From Gibbula magus (Eukaryota; Mollusca; Gastropoda; Trochida; Trochidae), in assembly GCA_936450465.1 (NCBI GenBank), contig OW388291.1, positions 32,154,656 to 32,218,655 of the forward strand: a stretch of 64,000 nt of DNA. Direction: 5' to 3'. The translations under genes and the position numbers were made by a program. The notes beneath the pieces were generated by a model, which did no database searches, was not told where the DNA came from, and saw nothing but the letters and a program-made list of their open reading frames with translations. Positions 30,701 to 41,119 of the stretch are shown here, piece by piece (within the stretch, counting starts at the first letter, position 1; every line of letters starts with the position of its first letter).

Positions 30701-33085
30701 CATATCTTGCACAATGCACCTCATAGGAAAGACAAAGGGCTGATTAGATTTTGGTGACTTTGACATTATTTTCAAGGTCACAGTTGACTTTTTCGACATG
30801 TTTGACAGTCGATTTTGCTGATCTTGACATTATTTTTAAATTTTGAAGTATTAATTTGCGGCGGGGGATCATGTAACCTTACTACTTGTTGTATCGGGGA
30901 TACCTTGATATGGCTTATTTTGGGACAAAAATCAAATATAATAGTAACTTGTTTAGCTCATCTGGCCTGAAAGGTCCGATCGGCTTATGACATGGCATGG
31001 TGTCCGTCCGTCCATCCGTCCGTCCATCCGTCCATCTGTAAACTTTTCGCATTTTCGTCTTCTTCTCCAGAAGCACTTGGTCCAGGGAGCTGAAATTTTG
31101 CGTACAGATTCCCTGGGCAATGGAGATTCGAAATTGTAAAACCGGTGACCCTATGACCCCAAATAGCGTCACAGGGGTCACGACTCTAAAAATCTATTTT
31201 CATCTTCTTTTCCAGTACCAAAATGTCTGGAAAGCTGAAATGTTGTGTACAAACTACTTGGCCAATGAGGATTCTAAATTGTAGATATCATGACCCTGTG
31301 ACCCCAAACAGGGTCACAGGGGTCACAACCGTAACAACCTATTTTCATCATCTTCTCCAGTTCCAAATGGTCTAGAGAGCTGAAAAGTTGTGTACATACT
31401 CCTTGGCCAATGGGGATTCTAAATTGTAGATTTCGTGACCCTATGACCCCTAAATATGATCACAGGGGTGATGACCCGAAAACCTATTTTCATCTTCCCA
31501 AGTATGAAAAACTCTTGAGAAAGACATGTTGTGTGCAAACTCCTTGGCAAATGGGGATTTTAAATTGTAGATTTGGTGACCCAGTGACCCAAAATAAAAA
31601 CCTTTTTTCATCTTCTTCTCCAGTTCCAAAAGGTCCAGAGAGCTGAAAAGTTGTGTGCAGACACCATGGCCAACGAGGATTCTAAATTGTAGATTTGGTG
31701 ACCCCGTGACACCAAAAATTCTAAATTGTTGATTTCGTGACCCTGTTACTCCTAAATGGGGGTCACAGGGGTCATGACCTGAAAACCCATTTTCATCTTC
31801 TCAAGTATGAAAATATCTAGAAAGCTGAAATGTTGTGTGCAGACTCCTTGCCCAAAGGAGATTCTAAATTGTAGATTTGGTAAATGTATTACTTGAGATA
31901 ACTTAGATATTCAACCTTAGATAATAAATCGTTAAAGTCCTGATGAGCTACAGAGCCCTATTTTATGTTGTTTAAGATAGGATAATAAGGTTGTGCAAGG
32001 TTTTGATTGCTCATGAACTGTTTCACACACATTTACAGTCTTCAAAAATACATATATTCATAATTGACAAAATACCATTATCAAACAGATTCGCTGTCTC
32101 TTTATTTTCAGATGCATTAAAGTGAACGTTGATCAAACAACTGGAGAGCGCATGAAAGGGAGAGAACCCCTGGATCAGCTGAAGAAGTAAGCCATTTTGA
32201 AAATAGATAACAATCGGCTACATTTAAAATAATTAGCAAATTAACCGAAATTAATGTAATAACAAGAGGCCAAAAAGCTCATTTATTATTTTTGAATTGA
32301 TTATTTTAATCGTTACAATTTGCTCATATTTTATTTACGCTCATTCATGTAGTTTACCTTCTTCGAGATGCATTTTAGATTTTAGTAAGACGAGGATATT
32401 AAGTGTTCCATAGAGATGACGTCGGGTGAAGCGAGATAGCAAGTTCACATAATAAACAGCTTGTGCAAGACCCAACACGTCAAGTAGACAACACTGTGGT
32501 AATAGGAGTCATGTTGATACAAATATTTCGCTAGAGCAGGATACTTAATGGTGTGACATCTTGGTTCTAAATGAAACTAGACGGAGAGAGCAGAAAGCAT
32601 GAACTTAACATCGTTGTGGTTTAAAGAGCCATTGAGTATTTTTCATACTATTTGATTTGGATTTCACATCTGTCTTTTTGTCTGTTACAGTTAAGTTTCC
32701 AAAATTACGTTTCACCATTTAGCGTGCGTCATTGCTCGGTTTTCGATCACATTCATATCGTCACTATACTGAATGAACTAACATTACATTTATACTTTTC
32801 AGCAACAGTCAGTACTTCTCGATAAAATAACACCATTTATATCGTTTGACTTAATGTGACTCCAACAACATACTCAATGCCTATTTAAGGTTACATGGAA
32901 ATTGGGAAACTAATGCTACATTAATTATTTTGGAAAATTAATTTTGACAATCTTCTTTCAGGTTCCGATGTTTCCCAAGATTCGGAAGGTCTCCAATTCT
33001 TGGAATCAGTTCAGCGATGGACAGCGGGGGGAGAATACGGGTCGGCGACCCAGTGTATGCCAGACGGGGGAGGGGATCCATCTGA
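24731..33085 (+). CDS. MTARC1: Mitochondrial amidoxime-reducing component (mARC / MOSC domain) protein
   Basis: Seven exons give 330 aa: 24731-24966, 28201-28377, 28881-29055, 29471-29611, 30020-30084, 32112-32186, 32962-33085. Length fits the family (about 335 aa). mARC is a molybdenum-cofactor enzyme of the outer mitochondrial membrane that reduces N-hydroxylated compounds with cytochrome b5 and its reductase. Residues 9-32 form a hydrophobic N-terminal anchor. A MOSC_N domain follows (VGEVGSLTCYPIKSC, then DRHWVVTDAKYN). The MOSC core includes LEGLDCGDEAAEWFSKFL, NFRPTIVLKG and the C-terminal VGDPVYARR. C266 in CTPRC aligns with the conserved Cys that ligates molybdenum. Start context is AAAATGG. 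Exon 4 must end at a GC donor (GAA|GCAAGT), because the nearby GT donor would shift exon 5 into a stop. The 5' end lies 1.45 kb from the divergent cathepsin gene. Which mARC paralogue it matches cannot be told here. Confidence 0.9.
24988..25138. mobile_element. 151-bp MITE with a 9-bp target duplication
   Basis: Ends are TAGTCTAACAC and GTGTAAGACTA. It is flanked by a perfect direct repeat CTCTATTAT at 24979-24987 and 25139-25147. It sits 22 bp after mARC exon 1, within intron 1. It has no coding capacity. Its ends match those of the recombinase-bearing composite at 17851-20197. Confidence 0.8.
25387..25755. repeat. Foldback-family repeat with a CRE site
   Basis: Begins ATTACCCGAGGAAGTGTG and ends CATATGGGTAAT. 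It contains GAGCGAGAGCGAGG and one perfect CRE at 25606-25613. Similar to 9038-9352 and to the fragment at 24000-24220. It lies in mARC intron 1. Confidence 0.55.
25756..26998. other. mARC intron 1, nothing coding
   Basis: No ORF with recognisable content. A CRE palindrome lies at 26719-26726. CAAATAAATAATTGTCTGTCTGTC near 26858 resembles the microsatellite-tailed 3' end of a retroposon, but no reverse transcriptase is present. Confidence 0.4.
26999..27945. mobile_element. CpG-rich 0.95 kb TIR element
   Basis: Imperfect inverted ends CGGTCCCAACCCACCGT (27000) and ACGGCGGGTTGTGACCG (about 27924-27940). The interior is much richer in CpG than its surroundings and full of ACGTAC, GTAAGTGCGTTG and TTGCAACGTGC-type words in both orientations. 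Several short ORFs are by-products of this composition. No transposase seen; target duplication unclear. It lies in mARC intron 1. Confidence 0.5.
27960..28130. repeat. Degenerate tandem repeat, about 30 bp unit
   Basis: Five to six diverged units of the form TTACTCAAAGTGTCTTCAAAAC between the CpG-rich element and mARC exon 2. Confidence 0.6.
28398..28590. mobile_element. Hairpin MITE family A, copy 2
   Basis: Starts 20 bp past the mARC exon 2 donor. Arms contain CGCATTTCCTTT and GGAAATGCGGCAAGGCTTAA. It extends the exon 2 reading frame artificially in both overlapping ORFs. Confidence 0.75.
29131..29352. repeat. Compound inverted repeat
   Basis: ATTGCTCAATGTAGCGCT at left pairs with AGCGCTACATTGAGCAAT, and TTCAAGAGAGGTTTAAAAGT pairs with ACTTTGAAACCTCTCTTGAA. 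It lies in mARC intron 3. Confidence 0.6.
30280..30873. mobile_element. Repeat element with CCCCCGCCGC ends
   Basis: TATCCCCCGCCGC near 30281 and GCGGCGGGGGATCATG near 30858 are inverted ends. The inside holds about 170-bp monomers with GTCAGCGGGATATCTCAA and TTTTCAAGGTCACAG. It lies in mARC intron 5. Confidence 0.6.
30950..31970. repeat. Inverted copy of the 145-bp-type satellite repeat
   Basis: Begins GTTTAGCTCATCTGGCCTGA with GTCCGTCCGTCC, the complement of the end seen at 1-98 and 16698-16790. It is followed by repeats of GATTCTAAATTGTAGATTT and CATCTTCTTCTCCAG. It lies in mARC intron 5. Confidence 0.75.
32690..32885. repeat. Dispersed repeat family B
   Basis: AAGTTTCCAAAATTACGTTT, then AACAGTCAGTACTTCTCGAT and ACTCCAACAACATACTC. 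Related copies lie at about 33890-34090, 39285-39310 (partial), 46395-46645 (opposite strand) and 61150-61270. Confidence 0.55.
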
Positions 33086-33098
33086 TGTGGTTGTAGGT

Positions 33099-33100
<2 letters not shown>

Positions 33101-33137
<37 letters not shown>
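33101..33137. repeat. Homopolymer of 37 G
   Basis: An unbroken run of 37 G on the plus strand, starting 15 nt after the mARC stop codon (33083-33085), so inside the 3' UTR if transcription continues. Confidence 0.9.
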
Positions 33138-33138
<1 letters not shown>

Positions 33139-34131
33139 TGCTTAAAAATCGTGGTACCCTACTGTATCCTAAAGAGTTTTTTTTACACTTTATTCTAGAC
33201 ACAATGTTTTTGAAAGGGTACCCAATGAAGGGTTACATAAAGGTGAATGAGCATGATACCTTTCGCTTAAAACATTTTATTTTGAGGAGTAGGTAAGGTG
33301 AATGGTGAATTTACGTAACAAGAACAATATTATTACGTAAGTATTTCAGTAAAGTATTAACTACTCAGTTTCTACAAATGACAAGTTTGACAAATGATGG
33401 TAGTCATTGAGTCCCTTTAATTGAAGACGCGGTTTGGGGATGGTATCGTAAAAGCAGAAGACTTGCCATTGTAACATTAAGTCAGTGTATTATTTACGCA
33501 CTGCGTTGATTATATCTAAGAATATTCACCGATCATGCTGATATCTATGATAACTTCTGGGCAGCTTATTTTGCTTTGATCTTTCAATAAATGATTCGCC
33601 GCTAATGGCTGCAATACTGCCGAAGCGGCGTTAAACAATAACTCACTCACTCACTCACTCAATAAATGATTATTCCGACAGCGTGGTGTTTTATGTCAGT
33701 GACGTCACTTCCGTATCGTGTATATAGCCTGTTGTCTTATCATCTCTCCCATATGCTTGATTGTTAATTGATGCCATTATTAAATAACGAATTTGATCAT
33801 CCATATACATCCCTGTCTTCTATAAATAGATATGAGTTTATGACTTATTAAACATAACCAACCACAATTTTTCTTTCTGTCTATTGTAGATAAGTTTCCA
33901 AAATTACGTTTGACTAATCGACAATCGCGATAGATATTTCCGTTTAAAAAAAAATCAAGACTTTACACTCTTATTTTGTCACTATAGGCCTACTGAACCG
34001 ATGGTAATTTTCGGCATCAATCAGTATTCGATAAAACAACACCACTGATAACGTTTGCCAAATTGCCACTCCAACAACATACTCTTTTAGAAATATATGC
34101 CATTTAGATAGTGAACATATATAACATAATT

Positions 34132-34260
34132 ATATTTGGGATAACACTACCTTCAATAGTACAAATTCTTGTCCTTTTTTGGGCCGAATCCCGCGAGGGA
34201 CTCGGCTCGAAAAAGTACAAGAATGTGTACTATTGAAGGTAGTGTTATCCCAAATATAGT
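34132..34260. mobile_element. Foldback MITE
   Basis: ATATTTGGGATAACACTACC at left and GGTAGTGTTATCCCAAATAT at right, with long perfect arms and a loop containing CCGCGAGGGACTCGG. Confidence 0.8.
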
Positions 34261-34271
34261 CATACTACACA

Positions 34272-34703
34272 TACCGTATTCATCCTAATAAACGCCCTCT
34301 CCTAATAAACGCCCCCCTCAACCATTTTTAACCCGCGGAAAATGACCCCTAATAAACGCCCCCCTTTTGTATCGACTTACCTTAGTGATGTTTCACTGAA
34401 GAAGAGTTTTCAATCTTGCTATCAACCTCTTATATCTCTTGCTTCTAACAAGGAAGTAGATGTGATATACGTCTTTGCTTCTAATGACGACAATATCTTC
34501 TTTATTGTGATTTAAATAAAGAATATCATGATCCGGAAATAGTGTTTACATAATCGTTCTGCACCATGTGCTTCTCAGCTGATTGTGTTTATGCTGCCGT
34601 TCATTGGTGGTTATATTTAGATTATTTTTAGATTTTTTTTAATAAACGCCCCCTTTTTATGATTTTTTTAAACGCCCAGGGCTTATATTACGGCGAATAC
34701 GGT
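34272..34703. mobile_element. MITE with TACCGTATTC ends
   Basis: TACCGTATTC at left and GGCGAATACGGTA at right. CTAATAAACGCCC is repeated three times inside the left end and AATAAACGCCC recurs near the right end. Similar in design to 61287-61609. Confidence 0.65.
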
Positions 34704-36080
34704 ACTCTAAGTCCTTTGAACTATAACCAAGAAACAGATTTAACAAATTTATTTTTTTATTGTTAAATAGGCCTACATACACAATGTTGACAGAAACAGT
34801 TAATACAGACGTGCAAATTACGTTATAAAATATATGAAAACTATACAAGTTCATAGTTACCTTCAAACCTCAACATCAGTAAGTACAAAATTAACATGAC
34901 AAGGAAAAGGTTCTGTGCCTAATCTGAGCTGTGCTATTATAAAACACTAACTCACGTTATCAATATGAGAAAAAATAAACTTTAAAATGCTGTAATAAAG
35001 TATTCGAACAAGGCAATGTACAGCACACAAACAAATTGAACAAATGGATGGTGAAAACTAATATTCACGGTTATTTCGAATAAAACATCATGGGATGCAT
35101 TCTCTTCCCACAGTGGTTACTCCCTTCAGATTTCCGATCCTAAATCTAAAAACCTCTGTGGGAAGAGAATGTATGAGATGAACTTGCCCGTAACACCTTT
35201 CCATTCTCACTTTCACTTTTGGATTAGCTATCTCTGTAAATGGGAGGGATTTGAGATCTTCGTCAAATCTAGGCGTAGAACAATATTGAGTGACGGTATA
35301 AGAGATTCAACCCCGTTTTGAGAAATATTTCACTCATATAACAGAACAAAGTATTATAACAAGGGCATTCTCCGCCAGGTAATGGAAGGAAATAGGTCAA
35401 TTTTGAAGAAAATCCTTCCAATTTTTAAAGAAAAGCGCCAATAACGAAAAAAACGGCCCCTTTTCGCGAAACAAACGCAGCGATATCGGTGATTTTAAAG
35501 AAAAAACGGAAACTCGTCGGTCATGTCGGAATGTAACTCGGCCGAATTTAAAGTAACATTGGTAACATATAATGAGTAAGAGAAAAAGAAGGACTTAACG
35601 AACTAATCTTAAGGGATGGTGAGAAACAATAATAAATGACAAAGGTTATCTCGAATATAACATAATGTGATGAATTTTCCTGTTTTCCATATTCACTTGC
35701 ACTATATGCGCTGTCTCTGTAGATTGGAGGTCCCGGGTTCGATTCCCACTGTCCACAGGTGATATCACGATCACTTCTGTTACAAACTGATTACTGACGG
35801 TCATAGTTCAATGGTTTTATATTTGATCAAAGACTTGCTCATTTTCATAAAAACATAAACAATTAGAAGTGAAGCCATTCACCGGCGGTATGAGAATAGA
35901 CAACTTTGCTAACACTTCACATTTTACATAACAGATCATTGTTGGTCGAGTCTAACGATAACTAATTCGTTATTGTTGATATCCTACCAATATAAAATTG
36001 TAAAATTAGTGAAAATTCGTTTTTTCATTGCATATTACGCATAACAACAAAATGGCTGAAACTCCGATAAAACCCTCTCT

Positions 36081-39000
36081 TTAACCAGACTCCTCAAAAT
36101 GAGAGTCTGGGATCGCAAAATATACATGCTTGTTGCTCGAGGTCGTGCTTGAACTTAACGAATCGCTGGTTGGTTGATCGTGTGTTTCCGGTTGAATATC
36201 GGACCTTATTTGGTCATCACCATAAGTCGGTTGATCTGGAACCCCGGACGAATCAACATTAGAGACCTGTTGATCATTGATTGGCTGCGTGCTGAGATCT
36301 TGACTCCTGATTGGCTGTAACTCATTTCCCGGTTCTTGACGCATCTCCGTTTCTTTAAGCCTGGTAAAGACATGGTGGCCGTTCGGAATAAGTCTGGCAT
36401 TGATTGAACCTCCTGAAGTGGTAAACTGCCTGGTACTTCCGATTTCTTCATATCCACTCAGTAGATCGCCGTTATAACCAATTTCCGCTTCTGGTTGGCA
36501 CATAATAGGATAAAGGGACGCACCAGTAGCCAATGAAATGTTAGCCCGACCCCTGACTGTGGTATCATAGCTTAACGGGGAAAGATACCATCTTCGTCTG
36601 TTCCTTCGTTTATAAAACTTTCTGAAAAATGTATTGAAAAGTCTTGACATTCTCTTTTAGCGTATTTTAAATTTTTAAAATTACAAAGTAAGAGGCCTGT
36701 ATCTATATCTTTATCTATTGAAAAAAAATGGAATGTTTCTGAAAGTAATTTTGTACATTATCTTGTTCTATTATAGAGTAAACAGTTCAAAATGCTTAAT
36801 TACCTACCTATATAAACAAAATCCAAACGTAACGAATGCAACCATAAGGCAGACGACGATGGACGCTTGTAACAATGGGTGAAGATTTAATTCGTCATCT
36901 GTAACACAAAAGTATCTATCTTATCAGGGTATATATATCGTGAATATTGTTTAATATTAATTTAGCATACGAATCAAAGAGTGTGTATATGCCATTTGGA
37001 AATACACAAAGTGAGAACATTGAATTAATTGGCTGATAACTGCTTTGAGTGATTTATATATATTTGATAGGATTCAGTAATTGTTGATCATTTATAATAT
37101 ATTAATTCCTTGATTGCTTACCTTGACAATAGAATCCAGATTTTCCCTCATGGCAACCTTTTTGACACATGAGCTGTTGAGAGCCCACTGATACGTCACA
37201 GTACGAGTCAATACAGTTGCTACTACATGTATTATTACAGTAAGTTCCATACACCGTCATCCTGCAACCCTCTTCGCAAGTCCCTTCTGGTCCACAGCGG
37301 CCATGGTTACATCCAGACGGGCACTTCCGGTCACAGCGGACGTCGTACCAGCCATCTTTGCAACCACCCTTACAATAACCTGTTTGTTTAAAACAACCGC
37401 TTCCGACCTCTTGTCCACATCCGGGTGAGCAGGGACTTGAACATGAGTCGCCATGCCAGCCATCTCTGCATACCTCACATCTTCCATCGATTGAGCACCC
37501 GTCTAAGCAGTTTTTGCATTCGAGATTGCAATGGTGACCAAAGTATCCCACTGGACATGTCAGACAAAGACCACGGTCCTGGCTACAGATTTCACAATCA
37601 GGACATCGTCTGTTGCAAGTCGTACCATAGTATCCAGGGGAGCAAGACACACAGGATCCGTCCTTGAGACATCCTCCAACACATGATTGAGGACAGTCCT
37701 CTTCACATTTATCTCCATGCTTGCCGGACTCGCATCCACGTAGACATATGGCCGTGGCACCACCACACACGGACTCTGCACAGTACTGTGGACACGGGGA
37801 CTCACATCTGCTTCCCCAGAGACCAGTTGAACATCCTTCTGTACATCGTCCATCTCTATCACAGATCCCCCTATCACACTGTTCATGACACGGCTGATCA
37901 CATGCCAACCCGAACCAGCCCTGTTGACATGTCACAATGTTCATGTAGTCACATCGGGCACATTCAATGTCACATCGGTCGCCGACCCAACGATGTTTAC
38001 ATCCCTGGTCACATTGTCCATCAGATGAACACGTATTGTCCTCACAGTTAGCGGGACATGTTTCTTGGCAACGGTTTCCATGGTATCCCCGTGAACATGT
38101 GCAGATGCCTTCTTCATTACAGCCGTTACAATTAGGACAAAGAATTTCGCATGTTGGTCCGTGGTAGTTAGCCAAACACATGTGAATGCACTGGCCAGTC
38201 CAACGTTTGCAGATTCCGTTGACACATTGTCCACATGTATGATCACAATTAAGTCCCCAGTAACCCACAACACACAACCCCTCACAGTAAATGTTGTAGC
38301 TGGTACTGTGCTGGTTTGGGGGAGATGCACACAGTGTACACGTGCCTGATGCGTCTATATAGTAACCGCCTTGACACTTTGGGTTCGCTCCTAACCCCCC
38401 TGAAACAATTATCCATCAATGTTGGTACGGCAATGAAAGGTGTAATAGAACCTGCCACTTTTGTACATCATCTGTTTGTGATGAACTCCATCTTTTACTT
38501 TACTGCCCAACACTAAATGCCCTTAGACACCAGTATCTCTCCATTTATTTTGTAAATATCCAAAATATTGAAAAAAAACGTGTATTTAATGAAATGGGAT
38601 TATTCACCACTTCTCAAAAGTTGCCAAATTTATTAAAACTGGACTTAATATCTTTGTAAATGCTGTATGGTCTCTGTTTCGTACATGTGATTTTTGAGAG
38701 GACAATTTCTGTTCTTTTCTGTTCTGTTCTATCCATTTTGCAATTCAGAAACTAATATGATGGGTAAATGTTATCTTTAATCTCTATTTGAAAATGTTAA
38801 TTTCTGATTAAATATATTCCGATATGTTAAATTCACAGTTTATTTTTTAAAACTTCATCTTGTATAATTATTTTAATTGAGCAACAAATTGACGCTTTAA
38901 GGAAACACTTACCAGAGGAACTGTGCAGAACAGAGAGCAATAAGACCACGACTAGATGGATGATTCGGATCAACTGAAACTGCATGTATTTTGATTAAAA

Positions 39001-39369
39001 ACCCTTCCACACATTTTCAGTGAAAGACACAAATGATTATTTAATACAACAAGCAAACAATTTATGTGTGATTCACCAAATCCACTCTATTAATTTCATC
39101 GTCCTCTTTTTCATCCATGTTTCACTTGTCAATCTATACATACTTACTAGTTTCCAATTAAAATCGAGTAACATCATTCTGCATGTGCAGAAACCGAAAC
39201 TGTACGTCCCATTTGTAAACCTGCACATTAGTTATATGATCTATTTAACATTATCAACCCAAATTTGTTATTTTGTCTGTTTTCAATAAGATTCCAAAAT
39301 TACGTACATCACTTGCTAACAATTGACTGACACATAGGCCGTGATCTCTCACACACTTACCTTCTCCAT
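36081..39369 (-). CDS. EGF-repeat single-pass receptor (MEGF/SCARF/Draper-like)
   Basis: Five coding exons give 659 aa: 39369-39361, 38973-38913, 38399-37122, 36898-36808, 36621-36081. Exon 1 codes only MEK; joined to exon 2 it gives a signal peptide (MEKLIRIIHLVVVLLLSVLH). A fallback start is an ATG at 38985 (MQFQLIRII) if exon 2 is not spliced there. The 425-codon third exon encodes a run of about ten EGF/laminin-type modules with regular CxxGxxGxxC spacing and glycines. A transmembrane helix spans about 458-479, followed by a basic KRRNRRR stop-transfer. The 179-aa tail is rich in Ser, Thr and Gln and contains SGYEEI (Y537) and VYFAI (Y647). Such receptors bind ligands or apoptotic material and signal by phosphotyrosine. 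The ectodomain resembles MEGF10/SCARF/CED-1 in style, but orthology is not shown. No NPxY was seen in the tail. Confidence 0.82.
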
Positions 39370-41111
39370 GGCCACGGTTCCGCCTGCTCCGTGCTGTAAT
39401 AAAATGCAATATGAGCACGTTCTACGGGATTTAATGATCTAGTTCAAGTGATGTAATAAAATACACGAGAACGATCTTCTTCCGGGAATTTAATTTCGGG
39501 GAAATTTAAAACCTGATTGACAACCATCAATTATGATTCACTTTCTCAGGTGGGATTACCCATTCCTCAGAATTGCAGTTACATGTTTGTTTACGCTTGC
39601 TCAAGCGGTTATGCATAACAAATACCAAAATAAAAAATACACGAGTTAAATATTAAGGAACATATGTATAAGGTTTCGTCCAACATATGCAAACATATCA
39701 TGTAACAAACTGGTACATAATTCAGCTAAGAAAAGGCTCGTAATTGTTTTGAGGAATCGCATCACTGGTAAAGACATGCAATTAAAAAAACAACAACTAT
39801 ATTTTTGGTCACGGTACGTAGTTGTGTTCTATTTAGAGGAAACACTGAAACCCTCTTCTAGTTAGTGATCTGGAGACTGTAGCTACTGAATTGAGAGCAC
39901 GTGTGTAGAACTGTGATTGGATAATTTAAATTCTCAGATCATGGTTCGCAAGTTCCACTCGGCTCATGCAGCCACAATGCTTTACTGCTATTTTTTTAAT
40001 ATTTAACTATATATTGTATATATCTCCAGTAGACATTACCATATATATATAAACAGTCAGTGGGTTAGAGTTCAGCTCACTTCTCTCTGCAAGGCAACAA
40101 TCTCCACCATTGGCTAATGTAAGCTTTGCAGCATTTCCTTAACCTACCCGTGCTAGCATAGCGGAGCGCTGCACCAGAAATGCATAGTGTGCTTAAAACA
40201 CTAAGAAAATGTGCAAAGTCTTAAATGTGATGGAGACTGGCGCAAGTTATGCCTTGCAGAGGAAGTTGGAGTTCAACATGCGCTTTAATCAATCAAATGA
40301 AACACTGCAAGTTCTGTCTTTGAGATGGACTGTCATTGCGATTGGTATAATATCGTCCTTTAATCCAGTCCGATGACATCGATCCAATTTCGTTAGATTG
40401 CACTGTCGAGTGAAGGCATAGCGTCAGACCTTGTGATCTGGCTGTTAATATAAGGAGAAACCATGATACCGAGGATATGGTAAGGTTGTGGACCCTGATA
40501 GGAAGGAAAAACCCGAGGATGCGAAGATTCGAGGTAGAATGGTTTCTCCATATTATCAACCGTTTTTAAGTGTAAAACAGGCTTTTTACTTGTTATCGCG
40601 TTATATTGAGGATCCCTGGCGTTATATTGAGGATCCCTGGCTGATGTCAACCTGTTAACAGCCGCGCTATATGAGTTGCTTTTGTTCCATGGAATCTCAT
40701 CTGCCCCGTTGGCGCAGTAGCTCAGTTACTACAGGTGATAATGGATACGGGTTCGAGACGCACTTTCTGCAAAACATTTGCTGTTTATATTGTGTCGTAA
40801 ATTAAAGAAATTTTTCAAAATTAGTCTTAGTTAGTTTCTTCAGATCTTACTTTCAAGCCGTCATCTTAGCAAATATATTATGGTTTACAATCATTATAAT
40901 TCCTTCTAACAGTGTTTACAACTGTCTGTGTAAACCCTCCTGGAGGGACTTACAATGTTGTAAGTCCCTCGTACCGGGTGATACGGTTTAGAAAGGTCGT
41001 TTCAAGTATCACGTTATATGGCTGGTAGGTTGATAAACGAGTATACATGCAAATCTCTTTCCTCAGAATACATGTTCATTTCCCAGTGAATGCTGTAAGA
41101 AAATATTTCCT
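39370..41111. other. Intergenic 5' of the EGF receptor
   Basis: No gene recognised. A 33-bp segment ending at 39393 has acceptor-like sequence at its 5' side, so the first transcribed exon may lie further upstream. It contains MITE copy 3, a two-copy 23-bp duplication (GCGTTATATTGAGGATCCCT) at about 40598-40643, and a tRNA-like A/B box segment on the plus strand at about 40707-40770. Confidence 0.45.
40089..40258. mobile_element. Hairpin MITE family A, copy 3
   Basis: Arms GCAAGGCAACAATCTCC and GGAGACTGGCGCAAGTTATG; the middle AGCATAGCGGAGCGCTGCAC matches copy 2. It lies upstream of the EGF receptor gene. Confidence 0.7.
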
Positions 41112-41119
41112 GTTTCAGT

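Larger units (their letters stand above)
33138..36080. other. Intergenic, mARC to EGF receptor
   Basis: No gene recognised. It contains GCCGAAGCGGCGTTAAAC followed by an (ACTC)n run at about 33611-33660, a CRE at 33700-33707, the foldback at 34132-34260, the MITE at 34272-34703, a short hairpin ATTCTCTTCCCACAG/CTGTGGGAAGAGAAT at 35099-35171, and SINE debris near 35310. Confidence 0.55.

Noticed and set aside
33000..33296. Plus-strand ORF with poly-Gly
   Set aside because: Out-of-frame reading of the last mARC exon through the 37-G run; the correct frame stops at 33085.
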